A stretch of 64,000 nucleotides of DNA from Lyophyllum atratum (Eukaryota; Basidiomycota; Agaricomycetes; Agaricales; Lyophyllaceae), in assembly GCA_014905825.1 (NCBI GenBank), contig JACGCN010000005.1, positions 2,480,001 to 2,544,000 of the forward strand. Direction: 5' to 3'. The notes beneath the pieces were generated by a model. The model ran no database searches, had not been told where the DNA came from, and was given only the letters and a program-made list of their open reading frames with translations. This document shows, one piece after another, positions 43,807-55,108 of this stretch. Position numbers and translations under genes: made by a program. Numbering within the stretch: the stretch's first letter is position 1; every line of letters starts with the position of its first letter.

Positions 43807-43958
43807 TCCGATCAATCCACCGCCCTCCGATCAATTCATCGCTCTCCGATCAATCCACCACTCTCCGATCAATTCATCGCCCTCCGATCAATTCATCGCC
43901 CTCCGATCAATTCATCGCCCTCCGATCAATTCACCGCCCTCCGATCAATGCACCGCCG
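43807..43958. repeat. 19-bp minisatellite, 8 copies
   Basis: Unit TCCGATCAATTCATCGCCC (consensus) starts at 43807, 43826, 43845, 43864, 43883, 43902, 43921 and 43940, always 19 bp apart. Copies 4-6 are nearly identical; others vary at CATC/CACC. A 19-bp period is not a multiple of 3, so the repeat rotates the reading frame and is probably noncoding. Confidence 0.9.
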
Positions 43959-44421
43959 CCGCGGCGGCTCTCCTCATGTTGGCTTCCGCGTTGTACCACA
44001 AATGTATGTAGCTATGTAGACCTGCAGAAATGTATTTCAAAGTGGACAAATGAGCATGAATATCATGGACCGGCAAGAATTGCTGAGCCCAAGCTGAGCC
44101 ATTGTTGCTGAACAGGTACAATAGTGCACTGTGGATACCTTGTGCTCCGCGGACAGTGTCGCCTCTTTGGCGGCAAGGCTAGGAGGTCCGGGTGTTGTAT
44201 ATACATATTTTATTCCACCGTGTACTACTACAGTGTACACATTCTTTGTCGGGGTTTCAGCGGCAAGTCATGGAGCTCCGCTCTGCTGCTGAAAACGTAA
44301 GCAGTTTAATTTTGACATGTCATAGGTGACGCGCACTTTTTTTTGACGTGACCTTGGTTCAAACTCCGTCTGAAGTCTCCTTCCACCCTATCGTCAACGT
44401 CCTTGCACCCCTCACTCTATC
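43959..44421. other. Upstream region of Zn2Cys6-like gene
   Basis: No ORF or repeat beyond the minisatellite edge. A CCACCCTATCG...CTCACTCTATC pyrimidine-rich stretch precedes the start codon. Confidence 0.35.
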
Positions 44422-45779
44422 ATGAACAATCAAGATATCTCTCTTGCTGCTGTCCACTCTGCCGGATTGGAACTTCATCGGGCTCTGGCTGCAGTCAAGG
44501 CAGCGGACAATGCGGAGACTCGCTCAGAGCTCAGAAAAGTGATCAATAAAGGTGTAAGTAGCCGTACCACCATGTCCGACAACTCACCCAATTTTTTTTA
44601 CAGTTAGCGATTGCGCTGCCATTCGATCTTCTGCCAGAGGAGCAGCAGGCCCCGTTCAATGCGACGTTCCTCGGCAAATACATGCGGCCCATGTTGCAAC
44701 AACTGAACAATCAGGTGGAGCTCCCATTAGGCAGTTCCATGCCAGGTACAGTGGCTTCAACACCCAGCATTGTCTCCGGTGCCCCTGCTCATCCACTCCA
44801 CCCTGGCGCTTCCGCAGCCCCTGCTGCTGCCCGCAATGTCCCTGTTCCCGTAGTCGCCACCTCAGCGAGGGCTGCTCCTACCCGCACTGTCGCCTTTGCA
44901 CCTGCCGTTTCCACCCATGCCGCTCCACCCCCCTCTGCCTCACCTCCTCTTCCACCTTTGCCTGCAGTACATGTCTCCCGATACCGCGCCGGAGCACCTC
45001 AGAAAAGCAATGTTGAGGTTGTCATTCCTTTCCACGCCAAGCCACATGACAAGGGAAAAGGCAAAACACGGCAGGTAGCGGCAAGTCCTCCTCCGAAGAA
45101 GGTACCCAGTAAGAAGCGGCGACATGTGGACAGCGATGAGATGGAGGACATCAGCGGAGCGGAGGCGGAGGAGGCGGAGGAGGCGGCGGCCGTGGAAGCG
45201 CCAAGCAAAGTCAAACCGGGTCCACGCGGTCTCAAGCCCTCGACGGAGCGGAACGAACCCGGGTGCCTGTCCTGCCAGGGATTGGCCATTCCATGCATGA
45301 AGACAATCGCGCGCTCCGCCTGCTATCACTGCGCCGCATCGAAGCGCCGCTGCAGCGTCGCCATTCACAGCCGCAGGCCCGGGGCCTCGTTGACTGCGGG
45401 CCCATCTGATTCGTCCAGGAAGCGGCAGCGCGTGAACAAACCGTCAGTATCAGTAAATGACGGCGACGCAGCCAGTGATACAGAGACGAGTGAAAACGAG
45501 ATGGCAGACCAGGAGAATAACGAGATAGCCGCGGATAAGGAGCCAGCAGCTTCCGATTCGGCCGGGTCCGCGCCGTCCGGCAAAGCGCGCTTCGGGTTTG
45601 ATGTGAACTTGAATGTCAAAGTCGGTGAGTGTACACCCATAAATCACACTCAGACTTATTCTGAGTGATCTCCAGATGCACAGCTGGAAGATCTTCTCCT
45701 GACGCTTCAACGCCAGGTTGAGACACTCCAAGAAGAATTCAGGGCTTTCAAAGAGCAGGTCACGACTTCCAACAATTAA
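44422..45779 (+). CDS. Zn(II)2Cys6-like nuclear protein with C-terminal coiled coil
   Basis: Model: 44422-44553, 44604-45624, 45676-45779; introns of 50 and 51 bp; 418 aa. N-terminal helical part, a Pro/Ala-rich linker (about residues 80-190), the bipartite basic stretch KKVPSKKRRH (likely nuclear signal), an acidic run (EAEEAEEAAAVEA), then a cysteine cluster C-LS-C-QGLAIP-C ... C-YH-C-AASKRR-C (about residues 276-304). Its spacing C-x2-C-x6-C-x8-C-x2-C-x6-C equals the fungal Zn2Cys6 binuclear cluster. A second basic patch (SSRKRQRVNK) and the coiled coil LEDLLLTLQRQVETLQEEF close the protein. The cluster is in the middle rather than at the N-terminus as in Gal4-type factors, so DNA binding is plausible but unproven. 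Tail to tail with PSD2, 177 bp apart. Confidence 0.78.
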
Positions 45780-45956
45780 CCTTAGTTATATGGATTCATT
45801 GCCGTGTAATCGATGTGTGCAGCAGTCCGCGGACAGTAACGGCAAAAAGAACAAGTAGGTATCAGAGAGTCAGTACTTTATACATCTCGCGCAATGGGAA
45901 TACAGTTGAATCTGGGTGTATATGAATGTCCATGGATATTTATCTTCCTCAATTCT

Positions 45957-48900
45957 TCACTCAGCCGGCCGGCGCCCATTGCCGATCCCCATCCCGACGC
46001 GCACCAGCGTCTCAAGCGCCGCCCGCCCGTTGATCAGAAGGTCCTCGTCCCACTCGACCCGGTCCTTTTCGAACAACACCACAATCGTCGACCCACCTAC
46101 ACGACACCATCAGAATGAGAACCCGTGAAGAGAGCCAAGGTAATCAACGTACCAAATGCAAAGTACCCGAACTCCTGCCCCCTCTGCACATAGTCTCCCT
46201 CGTTCACCGTCGTCTTGATACTCCCCACCATCATCGCACCGATACACACCGCCATCACCCGTCCGAAATGCGGGCTGTCGATCGGCACGATCTTGCGCAC
46301 GTTCTCGCCGTACACATCCAGCGAGCTCCGGATTGCTTGAGGCTATCACCACCATTATCAGCAACGACAACGAAAGAACGGAAGAGGGTACGCACGTTGA
46401 CGGTATAGTACTCGCCCGAGATGACCGTCATCGGACCAATCCGACCCTCCACCGGCGAGTGGAAGCGATGGTAGTCCTGCGGCGCCAACCTAAAGATCGC
46501 CAGCGCGCCCCCATTGTACCGCTCCGCCTGGTCCTTGTACGTATCACCCAGGAGACGCCCGACAGTAAACTCGCGCCCCTTGATCCAGAGGCGTGTGGCT
46601 TCCTCGACGGAGGCGAAACACATGAGGCGGCAGTCGGCGGCGCTGACGAGGCGGTAAGGGTTATCCGGCTGCTCGATGGGACGGGCGGTGGGTTTGAGTT
46701 TGCTGTCGGACGGGATGTTAGATAAATCTATTGTAGACTAGAGATGGAACTGACCGGTAGAAGAACTGGTTGAAGGTTTCTATGGCAGGAAGTGATCAGT
46801 AAGAATCGAATAGAACGTGACAAAGGTGTAGGACGTACTGAAGGAGTCAAGAGGGTCCAGGATTTCGTTCATGTTGAGTCCATGGAACGCGATGAACGTA
46901 GGAATATCCAGCGCCGACTGGGGAGCATCGTACTTGATACCCTGTTTCACCGAAAGCGACTTGAGCAGGCGCCGTGCTAGAGGTCACCGTACCATCAGCC
47001 GCGAACACTACAGAGCCGCAAAGGTCAACGTACCCCGACCGCCTTCCATCCGACTCGTCGCGCCCTACGATGTCGACGACGTCAACGCCTCGCCCACCAC
47101 GAAGACCAGCTCAAGCCACACACCTTGTACAACAGCCGAATCCCAAGCCTCACATACACCTGCATCTTCTCCTCCTCCAACTGCCCCGTCATCCGATTCT
47201 GCACAATAATATTCGCCGAATTCTACGCCCCCCCAAACACACATCAGCACCCGCCCCCACCAAGTACGAAACAAAAAAAAAGAACATACCGCCCCAAGCC
47301 TATAATCCCCACTCGACACCTTCGTAATAATCTTGGTATACCACTTCCTCTGCGCCTGACTCGCAGTCACAAAGTTCCCCACCACGATCCGGTCCACCTT
47401 ATTCCAGTCCTGGCTCGCGCATATCGCAAGATGCGTGATGATATCTACCTCCGCCCGGTCCGTCAGCCGCGGGCGGTGGCACAAAGGGCAGTTCTTCACG
47501 TTGATCACTCGCTCGATCGTGTCGTCCACACCCACCCCCGAGCCCGAAGACCCCGACGATGCTTCTTTGGTTTTCCCTGCGCCCTCGCTCTTGGCTTTCC
47601 GCCTGAACCGCGTCTTCTTCACCTTCAACGCCCCCGCTGCGCCCCCTGCATGCGCTACGGGCGGCGCCAACACCCCACCCGCACCCACGCCATTCTCATC
47701 GACCTCCGCATCATCACTCGAGTACGACGCCGACGAATAGCTCCCCGGCGTCCCCCCCATCACAGGCGGTGGCACCCCCGTCCCATTCCCCGCACCACCA
47801 TCGGCCACCACCTCCAACGGCACCTCCATCCCCTGCGTCACATACGCCTCCTCCCCCCTCACATGCCCCGGGCCCGAAAAGTCCATCTCGCTCAAATCCA
47901 ACTTCTTCCCCCCTCCCTCCCCCCCTTCCCCTCCCCCTTCTACACCCACAGCAGGCGTCTGCACCAAACTCGTATCCACCCCCTCCTCGTCCACCCTCCT
48001 TTTCTCCGCGTCCGGCCGCCCGAGCTCGGTCTCGAGCGACTGGATGACCTCGCCGATGGTGAGCTCGTCGAGGTGCGGCTGCTTCCCGTGTGTGGTGAAG
48101 AAGGCGTTGAGGGTGTCGCGCGTGAGGGTGGACCCGAGGGAGTCGAGCATGGAGGTGAGCTCGAGGTGTGAGATTTTGCCGGTGTCGTCTGTGTCGTACT
48201 GTTTTAGGTATTGGCGCCAGAATCGTTGCCGCAGCAGGTCGTAGGGCTGGTACTTTGCGCTGTGGGTAAGTACCCCATGTCAGTTTTATGCGGGACCTGG
48301 AGAGAGGGGGGAAGGAAGAGGAAGAGGAACGCACCGAACGTAGATGAGGGGAGTATGCTTCGACTCCCAGATCGATCCCGCCTCCTTCCCCGCATCGAGC
48401 TTCAGCTTGAACTCCACCATATCGTGCTCCCCGTCCTCCTCCCCAGCGTACAACCCCGTCTCCGGGTTCTTCTGCGGTGCCTTTTCGATGAGCTCCCGGA
48501 CCTAAGTCTCCTAATCAGCCAGAGCTCTGAGATGGAAGGGGGGAAGACACAAGATCGTACCTCAAAGTTGGCGTCACCTATGTGATCGTTGCTGCTGAGC
48601 TTGTCCCAGTCGTGCACGGCGAGCTGCACGCTGAAGGACGTCTCGTAGCGGCGCACGTGGAACAGGAGCTTCTCCTCGAACGTCGGGTTGAGCGAGTGTC
48701 GGATGACACGTGTGCGGAAGACTTTCTTCCCAAACGAGACCACGACGAAGGGGTCCATGTCCCAGCCCGTACGCGTCACTACACGCAAGGGCCGTTAGCA
48801 AAACGCGAGGAATGGAGAACGGAGGAGGAACGCACTGTTCTTCAACTTGGGCAGGTCCTCTGCCTTCAAGACCTCCAGCATCACGATCCCGAGTATATCA

Positions 48901-50434
48901 TTCTGCGCATCCAGACTATACGCCTTCCCCTCCCTCGCCCTACTTCCCTTCCCCTTCTTTCCCTCAATCGCAGGTACAGACAGCGCAGGCTCCCCCACCT
49001 CCGCGCTCGGCGTCGGCGGCGCGCTATTCGAGGGTGTACCCCAGCCCTTCCTGAACAGCCTCCCCTTCTTCCCTTCCGGCCCAGGGCTAGGCAGCGGACT
49101 AAGACCCGCGTCTTCAGGCGCAGACGCTGGCGTCCCCGGGACGAGGTTTCCCGATACGGGGTCGATGACGGGGTTGGGTGGTGGAACGGCTGGGGAGGGT
49201 GTTCCGAGGGATCCCGAGCTGGAACTGGAGGAGGAGGAAGACAAACCGGAGAGGCGGCGGGGGAGCGGGATGGGGATGGGGAACATCTTCTTGGCGAAGG
49301 AGGGGGAGGACGGGGGCTTGATGGTTCCGGGTGGGGGGCCGGCAGGGGTGGTAGCTGTAGCTGTTGAAGGTGTGCTGGTGGGAGTGGGGGTGCTGCCTTG
49401 CGTTGGGGTGAGGACGCCCGCGATGGAGGCGGTGGGTGTCTTGGAGTCGGGGTCGTGGATCGGGGACGAGGGCTGGACGGTGAGTAGAGGTGGCTGGGGG
49501 GCGGACTCTGAGGCTTTCTTGGGCGGGGTGTAGATGTCGAGGAGGGGAGATGCTTGGGTAGAGCTGGAGCTGGATTCGGGGGCATCGACGTATTCGTCTT
49601 CTGATTCGGAATCGGGGTCATCGGAGGAGAGACCGCCGTCATCCTCGAGTTGGGGCCCGCCGGTGCTGGAGCGGATCGTGCCCACGCCTTCGGTCTATAT
49701 AAGGTATAAGGAGATAGGATGTAATGAGTAAGGACGTTACGCACTGGGGGAGCGGAGACGAGGGAAGGACGTGAACGCTTGACGAGCTCTGCAAAGATCT
49801 CGTCAAACTCGAGCTGAGTCTGAGACTGGGAGGGCTTGACGAATCCCATCTTGACGTGGACGGCGCCCGAAGCAGCAGTGCCAGCGCGTGTAGATTGCAG
49901 ATTCACAGTGAACGCCTGCAAGACGTCGAATCAAAACGTGTCATCACAGTCACTACCCACCAAACTCACCTTGTTCGCCGGATCGTCCCATCCAAACGAC
50001 CTCCCTTCATCGCCCCACCACTCATCAAGCGGAATCGCGACCTCCCCAAGGTAATCCTTCCCCACCATATCCTTATCCCACACCACCAGCTCCACCGCAC
50101 CCAGCTTATCCGCCAGGGACAGGTACAGCGGAAAATCCCAAGTCGAATCCTTGGGCACGTACGTCGGGTTCACGTTGCGCTTCGCCACAGGCGTCTGATG
50201 ACGGGTATTGAGCACGGAAACGACGACGAAGGGGTCGCTGTGGCCGTTGCGGTCTTTCGCTGCGAGGGCTGTGCACCCCAGCACCTGGATGCGGAGTAAC
50301 ACGAGGGGGAGCTCGTTGGGCTGTGGGGCGAAGACGTTGGTGCCTGAACGCCCTGAGGAGGATCTGGAGCCGGCGACGCGGCCTGGGAGACGGGCGGCTG
50401 AGCGGAGAGCGCGTTTGAACTTAAGAGGGGCCAT
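45957..50434 (-). CDS. PSD2: Phosphatidylserine decarboxylase proenzyme, C2/EF-hand type (PSD2)
   Basis: Thirteen exons: 49970-50434, 49745-49915, 48836-49694, 48561-48778, 48335-48501, 47290-48259, 47124-47222, 47034-47064, 46839-46976, 46756-46780, 46396-46702, 46153-46342, 45957-46096; 1259 aa. It decarboxylates phosphatidylserine to phosphatidylethanolamine on Golgi/endosomal membranes. C2 domain 1 (about 40-155; [13 protein letters not shown]), Ser/Pro-rich linker, C2 domain 2 (about 475-590; [18 protein letters not shown]), an EF-hand loop [12 protein letters not shown] (about 650), a Cys/His segment ([16 protein letters not shown]) and the catalytic domain: [45 protein letters not shown], and GGST, where self-cleavage before Ser (about residue 1216) makes the pyruvoyl group. 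Longer than yeast Psd2 because of the linker. Start ATG 50434 precedes a basic [11 protein letters not shown]. Confidence 0.93.
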
Positions 50435-50889
50435 GGATGGGTGTTGCTCGTTGGTGGAGAGAGTGAGCAACGTTACGGTTATCTTCTGATTTCTCGCAAG
50501 TTGCCGCGTGACCACGACAACTGACGCGCCCAAGAATCACATCACTCCATCATCTCCTCCTATCTCCACACCAGCGCTTCTGGCGCTAACTCCTCACTCG
50601 TCGATGTGAGCCTGCTGCTCTACTCAAGCGTCATCTACCCACTTTCGCGTAATAGGGTATGGCTTAACTGTCCTACTGACGTTTTCAGTCCGTTAACCAC
50701 TCATATTCTTATACAGACGTGTCGTTCGAACGAATTAGAGGGCGCATTCTTTGTTCTGTCCTCGGCACTTCTTGGTTTTGCTCGCTGAACCTCCGATTCG
50801 CACCCTCCTTCAAACCCTCAAGCTTCAAGCTCTTTAGACGTCATCGCAGCTCCCCAATCACGAGATATTGAAGCTTCACCCCTCTGCTC
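50435..50889. other. PSD2 upstream region
   Basis: Promoter region of PSD2; no other feature recognised. Confidence 0.35.
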
Positions 50890-51412
50890 TGCCTGCACAC
50901 TTCGCGAGCCGTCATGATTATACGCAGGGTACTAAACCATGGGAGAGGCCTCGTTCCATTCGAGTACCGGGCGATGTTCTCAACTTGCGCACACACAAGG
51001 CGATACAGGGAAGAAGGGCGGTCATATCGCATCCAGATCGATCTAAGCTCACCATCCCAGCCACCCACAGCGTCGATACCACTTAGCCCACGTCAGGACT
51101 CTTCCTCGGCACGAACACCCCCTCAACCTTCGTCCCCGTCCCCGTCCCTATCTCTTCCCATACCCATGCTCACCCCGACAAAGACACCCTTTCCCCCATT
51201 TTCAGCCACAAAGACGCCTCCACCCTCACTCACCCGTTTACATCATCCCGCGCGAAGTCTATTTCAAGCTCTCAACCACTCATTACACGGTCAGAACTCC
51301 AAGTATCCCTTCTCCCCCCCGCCCCCGGCTGCGCTGGCCGGCCCCACCAGAACCCTTGTCTTCGACTCGCTTTCTGGCACCAGCCATGGATGACCTGGAG
51401 GCGGCTCAGGAC
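50890..51412 (+). pseudogene. Copy of unknown protein gene, paralog of 41650-42110
   Basis: A frame opening at 50914 reads RGLVPFEYRAMFSTCAHTR then RYREEGRSYRIQIDLS, a Ser/Pro-rich part with PQPSSPSPSL, and ends near 51393; a further block MDDLEAAQDDGVGA starts at 51385 in another frame. The same blocks occur in the same order on the minus strand at 41650-42110. This copy stays open longer, so it may be the better preserved member, or an intron-containing gene I cannot resolve. No known family; no membrane or signal segments. Confidence 0.4.
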
Positions 51413-52276
51413 GATGGGGTCGGAGCGTTTGTGGAGGGGATAGGCATAGGCTACGACTCGAGGATGTAGGAGTACGAATGAAGGGTTTGGATCGAGCGTC
51501 TGGTTCCCATGGCGTCCTGGAAGGGAAGGTGTCTTATCCCGTCACCGCTATCCACGGCTATCGCACCGCCCACCGCCTCCGCCAACGTCAGCCCTTGCTC
51601 TTGCTTCCGAACACTGACTCGGAGCGGAATGGGGCTCGGGCTGGTAGACGGAGGAGAAGAGTCAAGGAGTCGTATGGGGGGTCTTGGTGTTTGCTAGGTC
51701 GCAGACGGTATCGACGGTGTTACAGCGGACTTTGGCGACGGGCTCGTGCGAGGGGGAGTGCAGGAGGAGTCGTTCCAGGGTAGTTAGAGTTTGTGAAGAG
51801 AGGTGGTCATAGAGGGTGAGCCGTGGTGCTGGGTGAGGAGCTGGACGGGGGTAGGCGCCGGGCGGAAGAGGAGGCGCCGGAGGAGGACAAGAGAGAAAGA
51901 CCGCATCTACATGGGCGCTGGCGTCAGTACGGTGTAGAATTGAAAACTAAGGATGAAATGAACGAAAACTAAAGTAAAAAAAATGCAGAGCGCTCGTGAG
52001 AGGTGCAACTAGTGCAGCAACGTCTAGGGTCGACGGCACCGAAGTATATGATGGGCGGTGCGCGGATAACAACGTCACGGACGTGAGATTGAAGGGTTGG
52101 ACACGAGAAATAGCCATTAATGCTCGAATAGACAGCGTACACGAGAGCAAGACACAAGCCTGCGCTCGAGTCGCCCGTCGTTTCATGTGACCAACTCCCC
52201 ACGTGAACCTGCGATCATTGTTCGACCAATATGTTCAACTGATCTCTCAACTTGCCTCCTCTTCGCCATCATCATC
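51413..52276. other. No gene recognised
   Basis: Short Arg/Gly-rich ORFs; the right end is the promoter of the helical-repeat gene. Confidence 0.35.
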
Positions 52277-53382
52277 ATGCCCGCCATCGCCCTACCCGCC
52301 TTGAGCAACACCGACCATGTCTCTCTACCGCCCGTGGCCTCGGATCCACCAACGAGGCAAGATGTTGCGCACGCTGGACGCCTTTGCACTGACCTGATGT
52401 TCGGTAATGGTAAGTCAAGCCACCATATCTATCTGTGTATCACCACCCTCATTGCATGCAGCCCGGGGCAAAATCAGCGACGAAGACATGGCACTGGGCT
52501 CTATCTATCAACACAGAATACTTACCGAAGCCACTGGTGCGTATCACTAATCGATCTGTCCCGCCCCACTAACTGAACCTCTTGTATATGCCAGGGGCCC
52601 CCGAGTGGCTCGATGATGCTCTCGACCGCCTTGTCAACCGCACTGTTGTTGCTGCCCCCAACAACCGCCCAGCTCCATTGGCTCTCGCTCTCCGTGACGC
52701 TGTCAACCAGGCCCTCGGTACTCCCGCCGAACGCGCCGACGAACTAGACCGTGCTTTCAACCGCGCCCTCGGTAATGCTGACGAACGCGCCGCCGCAATG
52801 GACCGTGCTGTCGCCAATGGTATCACCCGCGCTCTTGGCAATGCCGACGACGCCGAACTAGACCGTGCTGTCAATCAGGCCCTCGGTACTCCCGCCGAAC
52901 GCGCCGACGAACTAGACCGTGCTTTCAACCGCGCCCTCGGTAATGCTGACGAACGCGCCGCCGCAATGGACCGTGCTGTCGCCAATGGTATCACCCGCGC
53001 TCTTGGCAATGCCGACGAACGCGCTGCCTCATTGGACCGCGCTATCGACCGCGCTCTTCGACCGCTGAAGGAAGACATAGCCGCAATTCGGCGGCTCAGT
53101 GCAATCGTGAGTCGAGTCGTTACCCCATCTTAACACCACCCTGACCCTGACCCTCATCCTAATACCACCCGCTACCTTGTAGAGTTACAACATCACCTGC
53201 GCCACTGGCAACACCGATCCGCTCGAGGTCGTTCCCTTCATCAACGGCGACGATCCCACTATACCCCCGGTACGTCTTGCGTTTTCCCTCCATCCTATTT
53301 TAGTACTGAATTTCTTTTCTTTTATCAGCACAACCTCCCTCCCCTCACATCGCCCGGCGCACATCAGCAAAAAAACACATGA
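52277..53382 (+). CDS. Helical-repeat protein with recent internal duplication
   Basis: Model: 52277-52409, 52462-52536, 52595-53106, 53183-53269, 53329-53382; introns of 52, 58, 76 and 59 bp; 286 aa. After a disordered N-terminus and a helical exon (ISDEDMALGSIYQHRIL), exon 3 encodes seven 18-20-residue units of the form LDRA.NRALGNADERAA (start points LDRLVNRTV, LRDAVNQALG, LDRAFNRALG, MDRAVANGITRALG, and again LDRAVNQALG, LDRAFNRALG, MDRAVANG), which should form amphipathic Ala/Leu/Arg helices. No signal peptide or known domain. I do not recognise the family. The frame is open upstream to 52187, but 52277 fits the Kozak-like ATCATCATGC context. Confidence 0.6.
52701..53018 (+). repeat. In-frame tandem duplication, period 168 bp (56 codons)
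   Basis: 52701-52850 and 52869-53018 are identical over about 150 bp except one synonymous change (AAC/AAT). The period of 168 bp keeps the reading frame and adds exactly three helical units. Confidence 0.9.
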
Positions 53383-54065
53383 GTTCATAGTTGTACGGAG
53401 TCTTGGTAGGTCCTGGAGTGCCATAGGCAAGTCCCCTCTGAGGTAGCCATCCGTAGCACTGTGCTGTGCTGCGATAGACGTTAGTAGTCTTCTGCAATTT
53501 GTACATAATGCGCCGTAGATGTCTGTATTGAGCGTCTACCACACCTATATAAATACTATTGAGGTAATCCTAGGCTTCCATAGTCCCACCGATTCGAAGA
53601 GTAACAGATATATATTGGACTATATGAATGCCAGCGGTATACAAAAATACTTATTCATCTTCATCGTCGCCGACTGTGAGGCGTCAGTAAGCGCTGCCAT
53701 TACCTTTTCACTTACATATGTTTTCCAATCCTTTCTGATACACATTTTCTCGGTCACGGTCACTCTTAGTCACGTAGCTATAAAATCGTCTGAGTAGTTA
53801 CATCAAATACATCCTCTTTTACAACACAACGCCTTGAACTTGAGTATTACTCTTAAGTTCGGAGGCTCCTGTGATCGAGTGACCTCAAGGACTGAAAGCC
53901 TCGCCTCGCCGAGTTCCTCCTGCGTCATCTAGACACTTCTCGCGGCTTCTCCCGAGAAGAGAAGACATTCCTGGCTCGTGGCTTCTCCCGAGCAAGGGAA
54001 TCGATTCACGTCTAGCTGAGGCTATACCAACTCGACTACGCTCTGCTCTAGGTCTTTCCACCTAG
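53383..54065. other. 3' flank and left edge of Gypsy-like remnant
   Basis: No ORF. Between about 53850 and 54060 there are short repeats of GGCTTCTCCCGAG, one inside a hairpin (CTTCTCCCGAGAAG). It may be the untranslated leader or LTR remnant of the Gypsy-like element, but no LTR pair or primer site is visible. Confidence 0.35.
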
Positions 54066-54587
54066 GTCACCTGTCTATTCGCGCTCGCTAGGATAACCGT
54101 CGCTCGGCTCACCCACGCGGAACCTCGAGATCCTCACACAGGTTCCACAAAGGTGGACACTGTGGGAACCACCGACAACCTGGCCGGCGTTACTAGACCA
54201 ACAAAACCACTTACTACTTCGAAGGCGAAGACGTCGTCTTCCAACCCCACCAAACGAACTCGTTCAATTTCCCCCGAGAAAAGTCCCCAAGTTCTAGTTA
54301 CTGTTACAGACGACCCGACTACCGCGGGTTCTCGACCCGGACAGCAACCAGTCACGTTCACGGGTCTTCCGCTCCGATATCGCAACCCTACTCAACCTTC
54401 GCCTCTCAATATCCGATCTCAGGCCTCGGGACTCAAAAGCAGCGTCGTGCATCCAAGGAAACCAGGATCAGCGACACCTATCAAATCATCTCCCCTAACT
54501 ACTTCGACAGAAGCTCAAGACGACGCTTCGATGATGGAGGAAGAGAGGAGCATGGAAATGAGAGTCGGGATGGAGCATGGCTACGAG

Positions 54588-54592
54588 AGTTC
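54588..54592. repeat. Target site duplication of copia element (left)
   Basis: AGTTC before the 5' LTR; AGTTC again at 60049-60053 after the 3' LTR. Confidence 0.85.
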
Positions 54593-54922
54593 TGTTAGGA
54601 ATTGAGACACCGCAAACACCCTTTGTGAGTGTCGGTTATCACGGTCTCTTTATCATATAGAACATAAAGGTCTCTTTATCTCACATCTACGTATATATAC
54701 CTACTGTACATACTCGGGCACCCTCAGTCACTTATACCGGACTGAGGGTGAGCCACTTTCTCTTATCACACACACTTACCTTTACTGATCATACCGTAGT
54801 TTATTCTTCCTTATCACTTAGGTATGATCTTATCAATACAGTCACTTATACCGGACTGAGGTTTATTCTTCCTTATCACTTAGTCTGATCATAGACTCTA
54901 CACTACGGTATAGATTCTAACA
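54593..54922 (+). repeat. 5' LTR of copia element
   Basis: 330 bp, TGTTAGGAATTG...GATTCTAACA. Contains a perfect 11-bp stem hairpin (CACCCTCAGTC / GACTGAGGGTG, 54719-54750), a second partial copy of the same motif, and two copies of TTTATTCTTCCTTATCACTTA. Confidence 0.95.
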
Positions 54923-54932
54923 GGTTATGGGC
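54923..54932 (+). other. Primer-binding site, tRNA-iMet anticodon type
   Basis: GGTTATGGGC abuts the 5' LTR and is complementary to the GCCCATAACC anticodon stem-loop of initiator tRNA-Met, the internal (half-tRNA) primer used by Drosophila copia, not to a tRNA 3' end. Confidence 0.65.
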
Positions 54933-55108
54933 TATTGCTGCACACTCTAGTGGCAGTACATCGACTCTATACCGAATATCGGGATCGTCACTCCGACCCG
55001 GATCACAATCTTATCAGCGCGACGTTATCTTATCGAAACGCGTGCCCCCGCCACTTCCATCTACACGAAGTTTCTTTGTCTTCTCAGAAAGCTTGACACT
55101 TCATCGCA

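Noticed and set aside
43807..43958. CRISPR-like array
   Set aside because: Units are contiguous without unique spacers, and the genome is eukaryotic; it is a minisatellite. The satellite at 63347-63840 is rejected for the same reason.
47125..48171. 348-aa plus-strand ORF
   Set aside because: Antisense shadow of the well-supported PSD2 exon 6-7 region; Arg/His/Pro-rich with no motif.
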